Source: Campylobacterales bacterium (GTDB lineage Bacteria > Campylobacterota > Campylobacteria > Campylobacterales > Sulfurimonadaceae). Taken from it: 40,814 bases of DNA. The translations under genes were made by a program, and so were the position numbers. Shown here piece after piece: positions 16,083 through 25,816 of the stretch (position 1 is its first letter; each line of letters begins with the position of its first letter). The notes under the pieces are model-generated. The model was given only the letters and a program-made list of their open reading frames with translations, did no database searches and had not been told where the DNA came from. The DNA lies in NCBI GenBank assembly GCA_016938735.1, contig JAFGUB010000049.1:1-40814 (forward strand), in the 5' to 3' direction.

Positions 16083-17158
16083 ATACCTTGCAGGAGTGCC
16101 GAAGCGTCATCGATACCATAGACGACGAAATACTCCGGCTGCTCAACGAGCGGATGAAAGTGGTGCAGCGGGTAGGGGAGATCAAGCATCAGAGCAAAGC
16201 GGCCGTCTATCGTCCGGAGCGCGAAAAAGAGATCATCGAACGTCTGAGTACGCACAATCAGGGGCCGCTCAACCGCGCCGCGATTGAAGCGATCTTTTTG
16301 GAGATTTTTGCCGTGGCGCGCAATCTGGAGCTGCCCGAGCGCATCGCCTATCTGGGGCCTGAGGGGAGCTTTACCCATCAGGCGGCGGAGTCACGATTTG
16401 GAGCCATGAGCGACTACCTCTCACTAGGTTCGATCGAAGCGGTCTTTCGTACCATCGAAGCCAAACGGGCGAAATTCGGGGTGGTGCCGATCGAGAACAG
16501 CCGCGATGGCGTCGTCGGTGAAACCCTTGATCTGCTGGCGGCTTCGCCAATGAAGATTGTCTCCGAACTCTATATGAGCATTCATATGGCCTTTGCGACC
16601 AAAGCGCACAAACTCTCCGAGATCAAGCGGATCTATTCCAAAGATAAAGGTTTTGGGCAGTGTCGCGCCTTTTTGAGCGAACACGGTCTGGATACCATCG
16701 AGCATATACCGGTTGAATCCACGGCCAAAGCAGCGATCATGGCGTCGCACGATCCCGAATCGGCAGCAATCTGCTCCCATATCGCGGCGAAGCTTTATGG
16801 GATTCCGAGTATGTTTGAAAACATCGAAGATATCCACAACAACCATACCCGCTTTGTGATCCTCAGCGACTTTGAGAATCTTCCCAGCGGCGATGACAAG
16901 ACTTCGATTCTGGTGCGCCTCAAAGATGCCCAAAAGCCGGGGGCGCTGGCCCATTTTCTGCGTGATTTCGATGAAGGTAAAGTCAATCTGAGCAAAATTG
17001 AAAGCCGCCCCTCCAGAGACGACAAGAGTTTTGGGTATTGGTTTTTTATCGATTTTTACGGACACATAGAGGACAAGGCGGTGCAGCAGGTGCTGCGTCA
17101 ACACAGTGACGAAATCACATGGCTGGGAAGCTATGCAAAGGGAGAACATGCAATTTAA
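16079..17158 (+). CDS. pheA: bifunctional chorismate mutase / prephenate dehydratase
   Basis: Makes phenylpyruvate from chorismate in two steps. In the 359-residue protein, residues about 1-85 form an AroQ chorismate mutase ([23 protein letters not shown], then [10 protein letters not shown]). Residues about 90-265 form the dehydratase ([34 protein letters not shown], and the catalytic ESTAKAA). Residues about 275-355 form an ACT domain with PGALAHFL and the ESRPSR motif that binds phenylalanine for feedback control. The start overlaps the HAD stop (ATGA) and the 3' end overlaps hisC by 11 bases. Confidence 0.96.
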   Translation: MNTLQECRSVIDTIDDEILRLLNERMKVVQRVGEIKHQSKAAVYRPEREKEIIERLSTHNQGPLNRAAIEAIFLEIFAVARNLELPERIAYLGPEGSFTHQAAESRFGAMSDYLSLGSIEAVFRTIEAKRAKFGVVPIENSRDGVVGETLDLLAASPMKIVSELYMSIHMAFATKAHKLSEIKRIYSKDKGFGQCRAFLSEHGLDTIEHIPVESTAKAAIMASHDPESAAICSHIAAKLYGIPSMFENIEDIHNNHTRFVILSDFENLPSGDDKTSILVRLKDAQKPGALAHFLRDFDEGKVNLSKIESRPSRDDKSFGYWFFIDFYGHIEDKAVQQVLRQHSDEITWLGSYAKGEHAI

Positions 17159-18248
17159 TCAAACGCTAGAATCGATCAAAACCTATGAAGCGGGCAAGCC
17201 CATCGAGCTGGTGGTGCGTGAATTCGGTATCGCACCTGAAGCGATCGTCAAGCTTGCAAGCAATGAAAATCCTTACGGTTGTTCCTTACATGTAAGCCAA
17301 GCGGTGTCGCACATTCTCTCTAAAATGGCGCGCTACCCGGATGATTCGATGTATAAGCTTAAAGCAGCACTGGCCAAGCGCTATGACGTGGGGGCGCATC
17401 AGGTGATTATCGGTTCGGGCAGCGATCAGGTGATCGAGTTTGCCGTACACGCCAAAGCGAGCGCCTCAAGGCCAGTGCTGATGAACTCCATCACCTTTGC
17501 AATGTATGAGATTTACGCGAAGCATGTGGGTGCTCCTGTCGTGCGCACGACGTCACGCCACCATGATCTTGAAGCGTTTTATGCGCTCTATGAGCAGCAT
17601 CATCCTTCGATAATCTTCATCTGTACACCCAACAACCCCACCGGCGACGCGATCGATGCCGCGGAGCTGATCGCCTTTTTAGAGAAGATCGACGGCGATA
17701 CGCTGGTGATTGTAGATGGTGCCTATATGGAGTACGGACGCACTAAAGATGCTGCAAAGGCGCTGGAGGTCTCAAGTTTGGTTGCACGTTTTGCCAACGT
17801 GCTCTATCTAGGAACTTTTTCCAAAGCGTACGGCTTAGGAGGAATGCGTGTCGGATACGGTATCGCCTCGGCACCGATCATTGAAGCGCTTTACAAGCTT
17901 CGCCCTCCTTTTAACATCACCACCCTCTCGCTTGAAGCGGCCACGGTGGCACTCGAGGATGATGCCTTTATCGAGCACAGCGTTTTGAAAAATTTTGAGC
18001 AGATGGCACGATACGAGGCATTTGCCAAAGCGCGCGGTTTTAGCTACATTGACAGTTATACCAACTTCATCACGCTCTGTTTCGACGCACCTCTAAACGG
18101 TACCGCCATAGCGCAGAAGCTGCTTTCTCGGGGCATGATCGTACGTGATCTGGCCGGTTACGGCCTCAATGCAATACGGGTGACGATCGGTTTGCCCGAA
18201 GAGAACGACCGCTTTTTTGAACTCTTTGATCTTGTCCTCAAGGATTAG
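17148..18248 (+). CDS. hisC: histidinol-phosphate aminotransferase
   Basis: PLP transaminase of fold type I. From the ATG at 17148 (preceded by AAAGGGAGAA) the protein has 366 residues. It has [10 protein letters not shown] near residue 37, ICTPNNPTG, the VDGAYMEYG segment, and the Schiff-base Lys in [17 protein letters not shown]. Lying directly after pheA and far from any his operon, it may also transaminate phenylpyruvate or prephenate, an inference from context. An upstream in-frame ATG at 17106 is rejected because it lacks a binding site and would lengthen the overlap. A TTACATGTAA at 17286-17295 encodes Leu-His-Val-Ser. Confidence 0.92.
   Translation: MQFNQTLESIKTYEAGKPIELVVREFGIAPEAIVKLASNENPYGCSLHVSQAVSHILSKMARYPDDSMYKLKAALAKRYDVGAHQVIIGSGSDQVIEFAVHAKASASRPVLMNSITFAMYEIYAKHVGAPVVRTTSRHHDLEAFYALYEQHHPSIIFICTPNNPTGDAIDAAELIAFLEKIDGDTLVIVDGAYMEYGRTKDAAKALEVSSLVARFANVLYLGTFSKAYGLGGMRVGYGIASAPIIEALYKLRPPFNITTLSLEAATVALEDDAFIEHSVLKNFEQMARYEAFAKARGFSYIDSYTNFITLCFDAPLNGTAIAQKLLSRGMIVRDLAGYGLNAIRVTIGLPEENDRFFELFDLVLKD
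17286..17295. repeat. TTACATGTAA copy in hisC
   Basis: Exact palindrome; read as Leu-His-Val-Ser shortly after the conserved Asn-Pro-Tyr-Gly motif. Confidence 0.95.
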
Positions 18249-18258
18249 GTAAGCACTG

Positions 18259-19977
18259 ATGGATTTTAAAGCCCTCGTCGCGCAGCTCTCGGTTCTTTAC
18301 AGCAAGCTCACCCTTGCACAAAAAGTGATCGTTGCGGGTGCCGTTACGGGTATTGTGGGTTTTTTGATCTTTTTAGTCGTTTATACCTCAAGCGGGGTCT
18401 CCAAGCAAGAGTACCGACCTTTGTTTGAAAACCTTAGCAGTGCCGATGCGGCCAAGGTGATCGAACATCTGGAAAAAGAGAAGGTGCCTTACCGTATTCC
18501 GCGCGACAACGTCATTGAAGTGCCGCAGGAGTATCTCTATCGCGAACGTATCGCCATTGCTTCTCAGGGGATCGCACAAGATGTGGGCGTCGGTTTTGAG
18601 CTTTTTAATCAGCAAGATTTCGGTGCGACGCGCTTTGATCAGGATGTGAAATTTTTGCGCGCACTCGAAGGTGAGCTGGCACGCACGATTGACGCATTGG
18701 CACCCGTCGAGCGCTCGAACGTTAATCTTGCCTTGCCAAAAGAGTCGCTGTTTGTCTCTAAAGAGGTTCCGCCGACCGCTTCAGTCATGATTAAGCTGAG
18801 GCCCGAGCGTAAGCTCTCCCCAAAGCAGATCAGAGGGATCAAAAATCTGGTAGCGGCTTCGGTATCTAAGCTTGAAGCCGATAACGTGACGCTTGTTAAT
18901 GACGAAGGCGAATCGCTGGGTGAGAGCGAAGGGGTGGATGAGCTTGGCGAGCTTTCGGCCATCCAGCAACGCTTCAAACACAAAGAGGAGCAGAAGAAAG
19001 AGCAGAAGATCGTATCGGTGCTTTCGCCTTTTATCGGCGGGGACGATCGCGTACGTGCGACGGTCACCATCGAATATGACTTTTCTCAGGAGAGCTACAC
19101 CTCCGAGACCTTCGATCCCGAAAATATCGTACGCAGTGAACAAAATAGCGAAGAGAAGCGCGAAGGGATGGCTCCATCTGAGGTGGGCGGTGTACCGGGA
19201 GTGGTAAGCAACATCGGTCCTGTTCAGGGACTCGCCTCACAAAAAAACGGTGAGAAATATGAGAAGAGTTCCACCACGACCAATTATGAAATTTCTAAGA
19301 CCGTTGCCACTTCCAAAGGGGAATTTGCAAAGATCAAGCGCATTAGCGCCGCTGTTGTAGTGGACGGCAAGTACAAGATTAAAATAGGCGAAGACGGTGA
19401 GCCGACATCGGAGCGTGAATATGTGGCGCTCGATGAGAGTCAGCTAGAGGCGATTACCTCCTTGGTGCGTCAGTCTATCGGCATTGATGAAACGCGCGGT
19501 GACCGGGTGAGTGTTCATAATTTCCCCTTTGAGGCGACCCAGCAGCAATTTGAGGGCGAAAACGGTGCAACTAAACTACAGGCGATGATGGATGCCTATG
19601 TGGTCCCCTTCAGTGGCCTGCTGCAGTATCTCTTTGCGTTTGCGGTACTCTTTATTGCCTACAAAAAGGTTATTGCTCCATTCGCGGAGCGGATGCTTGA
19701 GATCAGCAAAGAGGACGAGGAGCTTGAGAAACCCGTATTGCACCTTGAAGACGATGGGCATGAAGATCTTGTCGAGAAGGCACAGCAGATGCGTAAGCGG
19801 GTTGAGGATCAGCTCGGAATGGGTGAGAACTTTAGTGAAGATGACCTGAAACACGACGTCTTGCTTGAGAAGATGCGCAATATTGCCGAAGAGCGCCCCG
19901 ACGAGATCGCTTCGCTGCTACAGGCTCTTTTGAACGAAGAGGGCACGCTAAATGAACCTAAATCTTTCAAGGATTAA
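18259..19977 (+). CDS. fliF: flagellar MS-ring protein FliF
   Basis: Forms the membrane ring on which the flagellar motor and export gate assemble. The 572-residue protein has a first membrane helix at about 23-46 and the ring-building motifs that follow (YRPLFENLSSADAAKVIEHLEK, FELFNQQDFGATRFDQ, LEGELARTIDALAPVERSNVNLALP). A charged variable periplasmic region lies at about 215-350. The second helix is at about 450-472, followed by a cytoplasmic tail (about 535-560, DEIASLLQALLNEE) that binds FliG. The start lies 10 bases after the hisC stop. Confidence 0.96.
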   Translation: MDFKALVAQLSVLYSKLTLAQKVIVAGAVTGIVGFLIFLVVYTSSGVSKQEYRPLFENLSSADAAKVIEHLEKEKVPYRIPRDNVIEVPQEYLYRERIAIASQGIAQDVGVGFELFNQQDFGATRFDQDVKFLRALEGELARTIDALAPVERSNVNLALPKESLFVSKEVPPTASVMIKLRPERKLSPKQIRGIKNLVAASVSKLEADNVTLVNDEGESLGESEGVDELGELSAIQQRFKHKEEQKKEQKIVSVLSPFIGGDDRVRATVTIEYDFSQESYTSETFDPENIVRSEQNSEEKREGMAPSEVGGVPGVVSNIGPVQGLASQKNGEKYEKSSTTTNYEISKTVATSKGEFAKIKRISAAVVVDGKYKIKIGEDGEPTSEREYVALDESQLEAITSLVRQSIGIDETRGDRVSVHNFPFEATQQQFEGENGATKLQAMMDAYVVPFSGLLQYLFAFAVLFIAYKKVIAPFAERMLEISKEDEELEKPVLHLEDDGHEDLVEKAQQMRKRVEDQLGMGENFSEDDLKHDVLLEKMRNIAEERPDEIASLLQALLNEEGTLNEPKSFKD

Positions 19978-19980
19978 CCC

Positions 19981-21006
19981 ATGAAACTCTCTCCGACCCA
20001 GCAGGCTCATTTTGATGAGATGGGTATGGCTGAAAAGATCGCTATCTTTCTTTTGCAAATGGGTGAAGATATTACGGCGGCTATCTTCTCTTCTTTATCG
20101 GTTGAAGCGATTACCGAAATTTCCAAACATATTGCTAGTAACAAATCGGTGGAACGCGCAATCGCCCTGTCAGTATTGGAGGAGTTCTATGCAATCGTTC
20201 AATCCAATCAATATCTAAGTTCGGGTGGCTTGGAGTACGCCAGAGAGATTCTTTACAAGGCGCTGGGGCCTGAAGAGGCCAAAAAGATCCTTGATCGCCT
20301 CTCAAAAACCATGTCCAATAGTCAGAATTTTGCTTATCTCTCCAAGATCAAACCGCAGCAGTTGGCGGACTTTATTGTCAACGAACATCCACAGACCATT
20401 GCGCTCATTCTTGCCCACATGGATCCTACGGCTGCTGCAGAGACAATCAGCTTCTTCTCAGATGATATGCGCGCCGAGGTGGCGATGCGTATGGCGAAGC
20501 TAGGGGATATTTCGCCTTCGATTATCAAGCGGGTTAGTGCGGTGCTCGAATCGAAATTGGAGTCTTTGGCAAGCTACAAAGTGGAGGTCGGCGGACCGCG
20601 CGCCGTGGCCGACATCTTCAACCGTTTGGGTGCTAAAGCCTCTAAAGGAACCCTTTCACAAATCGAGCAGATGGATGAAGCGTTGGCACTCTCGATTAAA
20701 GAGATGATGTTTACCTTCGAAGATATTGCCGATATGGATAACAATGGAGTTCGTGAAATTTTGAAAATCGTTGACAAGCAAGATTTGATGCTGGCGCTCA
20801 AAAGTGCCCCTGAAGAGTTGCGCGAGAAGTTTTTCGCCAATATGTCCGAGCGCGCCAAAGATGCTTTTGTCGAAGAGATGCAGTTTTTGGGCGCAGTCAA
20901 AGTCAAAGAGGTCGAAGGTGCGCAGCGCCGCATCGTGGATGCAGTGCAGCAGTTGGCTGAGCAGGGTGTCTTACAGATCGGCGAAACCGACGAGATGGTT
21001 GAATAG
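19981..21006 (+). CDS. fliG: flagellar motor switch protein FliG
   Basis: Rotor protein coupling stator ion flow to rotation, sitting between FliF and FliM. At 341 residues it has the standard three-domain layout. The N-terminal domain binds FliF (AEKIAIFLLQMGEDITAAIF). The middle domain carries the EHPQTIALILAHMDP motif, and the C-terminal domain the charged torque helix (LMLALKSAPEELREKFFANMSERAKDAF family pattern, shown here only in part). It starts 3 bases after the fliF stop. Confidence 0.96.
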   Translation: MKLSPTQQAHFDEMGMAEKIAIFLLQMGEDITAAIFSSLSVEAITEISKHIASNKSVERAIALSVLEEFYAIVQSNQYLSSGGLEYAREILYKALGPEEAKKILDRLSKTMSNSQNFAYLSKIKPQQLADFIVNEHPQTIALILAHMDPTAAAETISFFSDDMRAEVAMRMAKLGDISPSIIKRVSAVLESKLESLASYKVEVGGPRAVADIFNRLGAKASKGTLSQIEQMDEALALSIKEMMFTFEDIADMDNNGVREILKIVDKQDLMLALKSAPEELREKFFANMSERAKDAFVEEMQFLGAVKVKEVEGAQRRIVDAVQQLAEQGVLQIGETDEMVE

Positions 21007-21008
21007 TT

Positions 21009-21800
21009 ATGGAAGTCGTCATTACCAAAAACGAGCTCGAGTCGCATAGTGTCAACAAGTATAAATTTAAAGTTCTCTCGATGGGGGCATCAGGTGAATC
21101 AGAACAGGGTGGGCCTTTGGTAACGAACGTCGCTGTTGTTGCCCCGGAACCTCAGCACCAGAGCGAAGGGATAGAAACACATGCGATCTCCTCGGCATCC
21201 AGGGATGCACTTGTGGAGTCTTTGTTGAAAAAAACAGATGAAATGTCTTCGAATTTCATTAAGCTTCAAATGAAGCTCGAGGATCAGGAAGAGGCTTTTA
21301 AAAGCAAGCTTGAGGCTGCCAAGAAAGAGGCTTACGAAAAAGGTGCGAGCGATACCCGCGCTAAAGTTAAGCAAGAGCAGGAAGTTGCGGCAGCATCGCG
21401 TATGGAACAATTGGCCAAATCGGTTCAGACTCTGGAGCGGAGTGCAGGAGAGTTTCATGCAGCACTCGGACGCATCGAAAATGAGTTGCTTCATGCCGCC
21501 GTAGATATTGCCAAAGAGGTGGTATCGATGGAGGTGACTGAGCGTTCCGGTGCGATTGCGGCCAAACTCTCTTCGAAATTGATCAGCGATCTGCAAGGGA
21601 GTGCAAGGGTCACGCTTAAGGTTAATCCACAAGATCACGGTTCGGTTTCTGAGAAAGTCGGGCCGCTTCAGTATGTCAGTATCATCTCCGACAGTGCGGT
21701 GAGTCCCGGCGGTGTCATAGCGCTGAGCGATTCGGGTAATATCGATTCGGAGATTATGAAACGCTATGAACGCGTCAAAAAGGCAGCCTTAGGTGAATAA
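21009..21800 (+). CDS. fliH: flagellar assembly protein FliH
   Basis: Regulates the FliI ATPase of the flagellar type III export apparatus. The 263-residue protein is acidic, with a long helical middle part (about 70-150; ALVESLLKKTDEMSSNFIKLQ, then repeated Lys/Glu/Ala) and a C-terminal FliH/YscL domain (about 155-250, including ELLHAAVDIAKEVVSMEV). The start is ATG at 21009, 2 bases after fliG. The 3' end overlaps dxs by 8 bases. Identity rests partly on the fliF-fliG-fliH order. Confidence 0.9.
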   Translation: MEVVITKNELESHSVNKYKFKVLSMGASGESEQGGPLVTNVAVVAPEPQHQSEGIETHAISSASRDALVESLLKKTDEMSSNFIKLQMKLEDQEEAFKSKLEAAKKEAYEKGASDTRAKVKQEQEVAAASRMEQLAKSVQTLERSAGEFHAALGRIENELLHAAVDIAKEVVSMEVTERSGAIAAKLSSKLISDLQGSARVTLKVNPQDHGSVSEKVGPLQYVSIISDSAVSPGGVIALSDSGNIDSEIMKRYERVKKAALGE

Positions 21801-23628
21801 CGAACCACTCAATATCAAGAGATACTCCATCAAGGAGCTAGAAACCCTGTGTGATCAGATCAGGGGACGCATTTTGGAAGTGGTCAGTCATAACGGCGGC
21901 CATTTAAGTTCGACGCTCGGTGCAACTGAGTTGATCGTTGCGATGCACAAAGTCTTTGACGTAACGCGTGATCCGTTTATTTTTGATGTATCGCATCAAG
22001 CCTATGCGCACAAGCTGCTCACGGGTCGATGGGAGGCCTTCGAGACGCTGCGGCAGTTTGGCGGCATCAGCGGTTATACGAAGCCTAGCGAGTCCGCATG
22101 TGACTATTTTGTGGCAGGGCACAGTTCTACCTCCATCTCACTAGGCGTGGGTGCGGCCAAAGCGATTGCGCTCAAAAAAGAGCAGCATCTGCGCGTGCCG
22201 GTAGTGATGATCGGTGATGGGGCGATGAGCGCGGGGATGGCTTATGAGGCGATGAATGAACTCGGGCACCATAAATATCCGATGGTGATCATTCTTAACG
22301 ACAACGAAATGAGCATTGCCAAACCGATCGGCGCGATCAGTCGGGTGCTCAGTTCTGCGATGGCGAGTCCTTTTTACCAGCGCATCAAGCGCAATGTCGA
22401 GCAGTTTGTGGACAACTTCGGCGATGGTGCGCACTATCTGGCAAAGCGTTTTGAAGAGTCGTTCAAGCTCATTACCCCCGGGATCATCTTTGAGGAGATG
22501 GGCATCGAGTATATAGGCCCGGTGGACGGACACAACCTCAAGCAGCTTATCGAGACCTTTGAGATCGCCAAGGCACTCAAAAAGCCGGTGATTATTCATG
22601 CCCAGACCATTAAAGGCAAAGGGTATAAGATCGCCGAAGGGCATCATGAACATTGGCACGGGGTGGGACCTTTTGATTTGGAGAGCGGCAAAGCGAGCAA
22701 GAAGGCATCAGGTAAGAGTGCGACCCAGATCTATGCCGAGGCGCTCTTACATGTAGCGCAAAAAGATGAAAAAGTGGTGGGCGTTACCGCCGCAATGCCC
22801 AGCGGGACGGGATTAAGCGCTTTGATGGAGGCCTATCCCGAGCGGTTTTGGGATGTGGCGATTGCCGAGCAGCACGCCGTGACTTCGATGGCTTCGCTGG
22901 CCAAGGAGGGCTTCAAACCCTTTTGCACCATCTATTCGACCTTCTTGCAGCGTGGGTATGATCAGGTGATCCACGACGTCTGCTTGATGAATCTGCCGGT
23001 GGTTTTTGCGCTCGATCGCGCCGGTATCGTGGGCGAAGACGGTGAGACGCATCAGGGGGTATTTGATATCAGTTTTCTGCGGCTTATTCCCAATATGACC
23101 TTGCTGGCCCCGCGCGACGAGCATTCGATGCATCAGGCGGTAGGGTTTGCCCATAGGTATAATTATCCCTGCGCGATCCGCTATCCGCGCGGCAGCTTTA
23201 TTACTGCCGATCTGCCCCAGTCGCTCCCTTTTGAACTGGGGCGCGCGCAGCTACTACAAGAGGCGCAGAGTGATTTGCTGCTGATCGGCTATGGAAACGG
23301 CGTCGGGCGTGCGGCGCAGACGCTTGAATTGATGGAATGCAGTGCCGCGCTCTTGGATCTGCGCTTTGTCAAGCCGCTCGATTCGGAGTGCTTACATGTA
23401 ATGGCCCAAAAGCATAAGCGTTGGTTTGTCTTTAGCGATTCGGCCAAAGCGGGCGGCGTGGGTTCGGCACTGATGGAGTGGCTTAGTGAGGCAGGCATCG
23501 GCGATGTACGGGTGCTGAGCTTCGAGTATGAAGACGCCTTTATCAAACACGGCAACACCCAAAAAGTGGAGGAGTCTTTGGGGCTTTTGCCCGAACAGCT
23601 CGCACGCCGTATCGAGCAGATGCTTTAG
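21793..23628 (+). CDS. dxs: 1-deoxy-D-xylulose-5-phosphate synthase
   Basis: Thiamine-diphosphate enzyme joining pyruvate and glyceraldehyde 3-phosphate for the MEP isoprenoid pathway. The 611-residue protein has the conserved His in LSSTLGATE, the cofactor motif GDGAMSAGMAYEAMNE ending in ILNDNEMSI, and the pyrimidine-binding DVAIAEQHAVT. It also has FLQRGYDQVIHDV and DRAGIVGEDGETHQG. It begins with GTG inside the end of fliH and converges with uvrD, overlapping its stop by four bases. Two palindrome copies encode Leu-His-Val. Confidence 0.96.
   Translation: MNNEPLNIKRYSIKELETLCDQIRGRILEVVSHNGGHLSSTLGATELIVAMHKVFDVTRDPFIFDVSHQAYAHKLLTGRWEAFETLRQFGGISGYTKPSESACDYFVAGHSSTSISLGVGAAKAIALKKEQHLRVPVVMIGDGAMSAGMAYEAMNELGHHKYPMVIILNDNEMSIAKPIGAISRVLSSAMASPFYQRIKRNVEQFVDNFGDGAHYLAKRFEESFKLITPGIIFEEMGIEYIGPVDGHNLKQLIETFEIAKALKKPVIIHAQTIKGKGYKIAEGHHEHWHGVGPFDLESGKASKKASGKSATQIYAEALLHVAQKDEKVVGVTAAMPSGTGLSALMEAYPERFWDVAIAEQHAVTSMASLAKEGFKPFCTIYSTFLQRGYDQVIHDVCLMNLPVVFALDRAGIVGEDGETHQGVFDISFLRLIPNMTLLAPRDEHSMHQAVGFAHRYNYPCAIRYPRGSFITADLPQSLPFELGRAQLLQEAQSDLLLIGYGNGVGRAAQTLELMECSAALLDLRFVKPLDSECLHVMAQKHKRWFVFSDSAKAGGVGSALMEWLSEAGIGDVRVLSFEYEDAFIKHGNTQKVEESLGLLPEQLARRIEQML
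22747..22756. repeat. variant palindrome TTACATGTAG in dxs
   Basis: One base from consensus; read as Leu-His-Val-Ala. Confidence 0.85.
23392..23401. repeat. TTACATGTAA copy in dxs
   Basis: Exact palindrome; read as Leu-His-Val-Met. Confidence 0.95.
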
Positions 23629-25673
23629 AGCTTCTCGACGAAGGAGGCCAAAATATCGCGTTTGGAACCGCCGAAGTTGATGCTGAGCATAAACTCACGC
23701 CCCGCTTTGCTCACCCCTACGACGCGTCCGGGGCCAAAAATCTTGTGACGTACCAAGTCCCCTTTTTTAAAGGCCGTGTTCTTTTCGATCCGTAGTGACC
23801 CTTCGGCCAGCCCCGCTTCGTTGAAGAAACGGCTCTTTTGCAGTTCGGTACGACGCCCCTTATAGTAGCGGCTGTTGACGTGTGAGAGGGTGAGGGTCTC
23901 TTTAGCGCGGGTAAAAGCGACGTAGCCTAGTCGTCTCTCCTCTTCAATATCGCTGCCATCTCCGATCAGCGGCAAAAAACCCTCTTCAAGCCCGATGGTA
24001 AAGAGGTGCGCAAACTCCAGCCCTTTAGCGGCGTGGATGCTCATGATGTAGATGCTCTCTCCCTCCACTTCGTCTTGTTCGCTTTGCAAGGTGAGCTCAT
24101 TGAGAAATTCATCAAGCGTGGCTTGCGGATTTTGGATGATGAAGTCTCGAAAGAGGCCGTAAAACTCATCGATATTGCTGATGCGTTCATAGGCATCAGG
24201 AGTACCTTCATAGATGCTGCGCAGCTCGAAACGCTCTTCAAGCGCATCGATAAAATCGTAAGTGCGCTCTTGTGAGAGGCTTTGCAAGGAGCGAAGCTCC
24301 TGCGCAAACTGTTTGAGCGTGGCGGCATTTTTCTTTTTGACGATCTCTTCAAGCGCTGCGCTCTCCATCGTGTCGATCAGCTCGAACATGGAGCGCCCTT
24401 TCTCGATGGAGAGGAGTTCGAGCTTATCGATGGTCGCTTTGCCCAGACCGCGTTTGGGTTTGTTGATGATGCGTTTGAGCGAAAAGTTGTCGTGGACGTT
24501 GGTGACGACGCGCAGGTAGCAGATGAGATCTTTGATCTCGGCGCGGTCGTAAAAGCGAAGGCCGCCGACAAGTTTGTAGGCGATGCCCGCGCGCGCAAGC
24601 CCCTCTTCAAGCGAGCGCGAGAGGGCGTTGATGCGATAAAGCACGGCGATCTCGCTGGCGCTGATGCCTGAAGTGATCAGGCTTTTGATCTGCGCGGCAA
24701 TTTTGCGTGCCTCTTCGTTTTCGTCTTCGCTGCTCAGCGTCACCACCTCTTTGCCCGAACCTTTGGTCGCAATCAGGGTTTTGCCGTGGCGGCTGCGGTT
24801 GTGCTCAATAAGGGCGTTAGCAACCTTGAGAATCTCTTCGGTGGAGCGGTAGTTGTGCTCGAGTTTGACCATACGCACACCCGGGAAATCTTGATCAAAC
24901 TCTAAGATGTTGCGGATATGCGCCCCTCTCCAGCCATAGATACTTTGGTCGTCATCGCCGACAACGCAGAGGTTGTTGTGGGTCATGCAGAGTTTTTGCA
25001 GCAGCCGAAGCTGTAGTTCATTAGTGTCTTGGTACTCGTCGATCATAATATAGCGGTATTTATAGCTGGTCTGTTCAGCCAGATCGGGGTGGGTATGCAG
25101 CAGGGTGTAGGTGAGCGAGAGCAGATCGTCGAAATCGACGAGGTTGTTTTCGACCAGGTAGGTTTGGTACTCCTCGTAAATTTTGGCGATCTGCTTATAG
25201 TTGGGTTGCTGGGCTTGAGCATAGGCCTCTTCAGGCGTCATCAGAGAGTTTTTATAGCGTGAAATTTCGCTGGCGATCAGCGCGGTGGGCAGATCGGCGT
25301 TGATCTTCTTGACGATGCGCTTTTTATCGTCGCTGTCGATGACGACGAAGTTGTTTTGGCGTCCGAGCAGATGAATATGGAACTTTAAAAAGAGCAGACC
25401 GAATTTATGAAAGGTACACAAAAGGGGAGGGTAGCTGGCACGTTTGATCATGCCGAGTGCACGTTCGCGCATCTCTTTGGCCGCTTTGTTGGTAAAGGTC
25501 AGGGTGAGGGTCTGTGCGGGAGGAATACCCACTTCATCGATCAGATACGCCAGACGAGAGGTAACGGTGGTCGTTTTTCCGCTACCGGCACCCGCGAGGA
25601 TGAGAATGGGCCCATCGACCTGTTCGACAGCTGCCCGCTGCTGCGGATTGAGAGATTCAAGTATGTGCTGCAT
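23625..25673 (-). CDS. uvrD: UvrD/PcrA/Rep-family DNA helicase
   Basis: Superfamily 1A 3'-5' helicase acting in DNA repair and replication restart. The 682-residue protein has the Q motif (LNPQQRAAVE), Walker A AGAGSGKT at 27-34, the DEYQDTN Walker B region, GDDDQSIYGWRGA, LEHNYRST, and the VEGESIYIMSIHAAKGLEFAHLF and YVAFTRA motifs. The last 45 residues (GDLVRHKIFGPGRVVGVS) form the Tudor-like tail of PcrA/UvrD that contacts RNA polymerase. It is convergent with dxs, sharing four bases. No palindrome copy lies in it. Confidence 0.94.
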   Translation of the reverse strand: MQHILESLNPQQRAAVEQVDGPILILAGAGSGKTTTVTSRLAYLIDEVGIPPAQTLTLTFTNKAAKEMRERALGMIKRASYPPLLCTFHKFGLLFLKFHIHLLGRQNNFVVIDSDDKKRIVKKINADLPTALIASEISRYKNSLMTPEEAYAQAQQPNYKQIAKIYEEYQTYLVENNLVDFDDLLSLTYTLLHTHPDLAEQTSYKYRYIMIDEYQDTNELQLRLLQKLCMTHNNLCVVGDDDQSIYGWRGAHIRNILEFDQDFPGVRMVKLEHNYRSTEEILKVANALIEHNRSRHGKTLIATKGSGKEVVTLSSEDENEEARKIAAQIKSLITSGISASEIAVLYRINALSRSLEEGLARAGIAYKLVGGLRFYDRAEIKDLICYLRVVTNVHDNFSLKRIINKPKRGLGKATIDKLELLSIEKGRSMFELIDTMESAALEEIVKKKNAATLKQFAQELRSLQSLSQERTYDFIDALEERFELRSIYEGTPDAYERISNIDEFYGLFRDFIIQNPQATLDEFLNELTLQSEQDEVEGESIYIMSIHAAKGLEFAHLFTIGLEEGFLPLIGDGSDIEEERRLGYVAFTRAKETLTLSHVNSRYYKGRRTELQKSRFFNEAGLAEGSLRIEKNTAFKKGDLVRHKIFGPGRVVGVSKAGREFMLSINFGGSKRDILASFVEKL

Positions 25674-25689
25674 GTTGTACCATGTTGTA
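25671..25689. repeat. tandem 9-bp repeat across the uvrD start
   Basis: CATGTTGTA at 25671-25679 and 25681-25689, one base apart. On the minus strand this doubles ACAACATG so that two ATG codons occur in different frames, the second being the uvrD start. Confidence 0.6.
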
Positions 25690-25699
25690 AAGTGACTCT

Positions 25700-25705
25700 A
25701 TTATA
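25700..25705 (-). promoter_or_regulatory. -10 box for uvrD
   Basis: TATAAT on the minus strand, 26 bases before the uvrD ATG at 25673. Confidence 0.65.
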
Positions 25706-25799
25706 GCACATCGCTGCGCTTCAATGCCTCTATGTGGCAAAATTGAAACAGTTTAAGGCTCATTTTGCATGAAGTTGGATAATGACCACTTGAAATAAA

Positions 25800-25816
25800 T
25801 ATAATGATCGGTTATA
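25800..25816 (+). promoter_or_regulatory. candidate LysR-type operator
   Basis: Inverted repeat TATAA (25800-25804) / TTATA (25812-25816) with a T-N11-A core at 25802-25814, overlapping the lysR promoter. Such a site before a LysR gene usually serves autoregulation. A/T richness could produce it by chance. Confidence 0.45.

Noticed and set aside
17106-17147. Earlier hisC start at 17106
   Set aside because: No binding site and a long overlap with pheA; ATG at 17148 has AAAGGGAGAA ahead.
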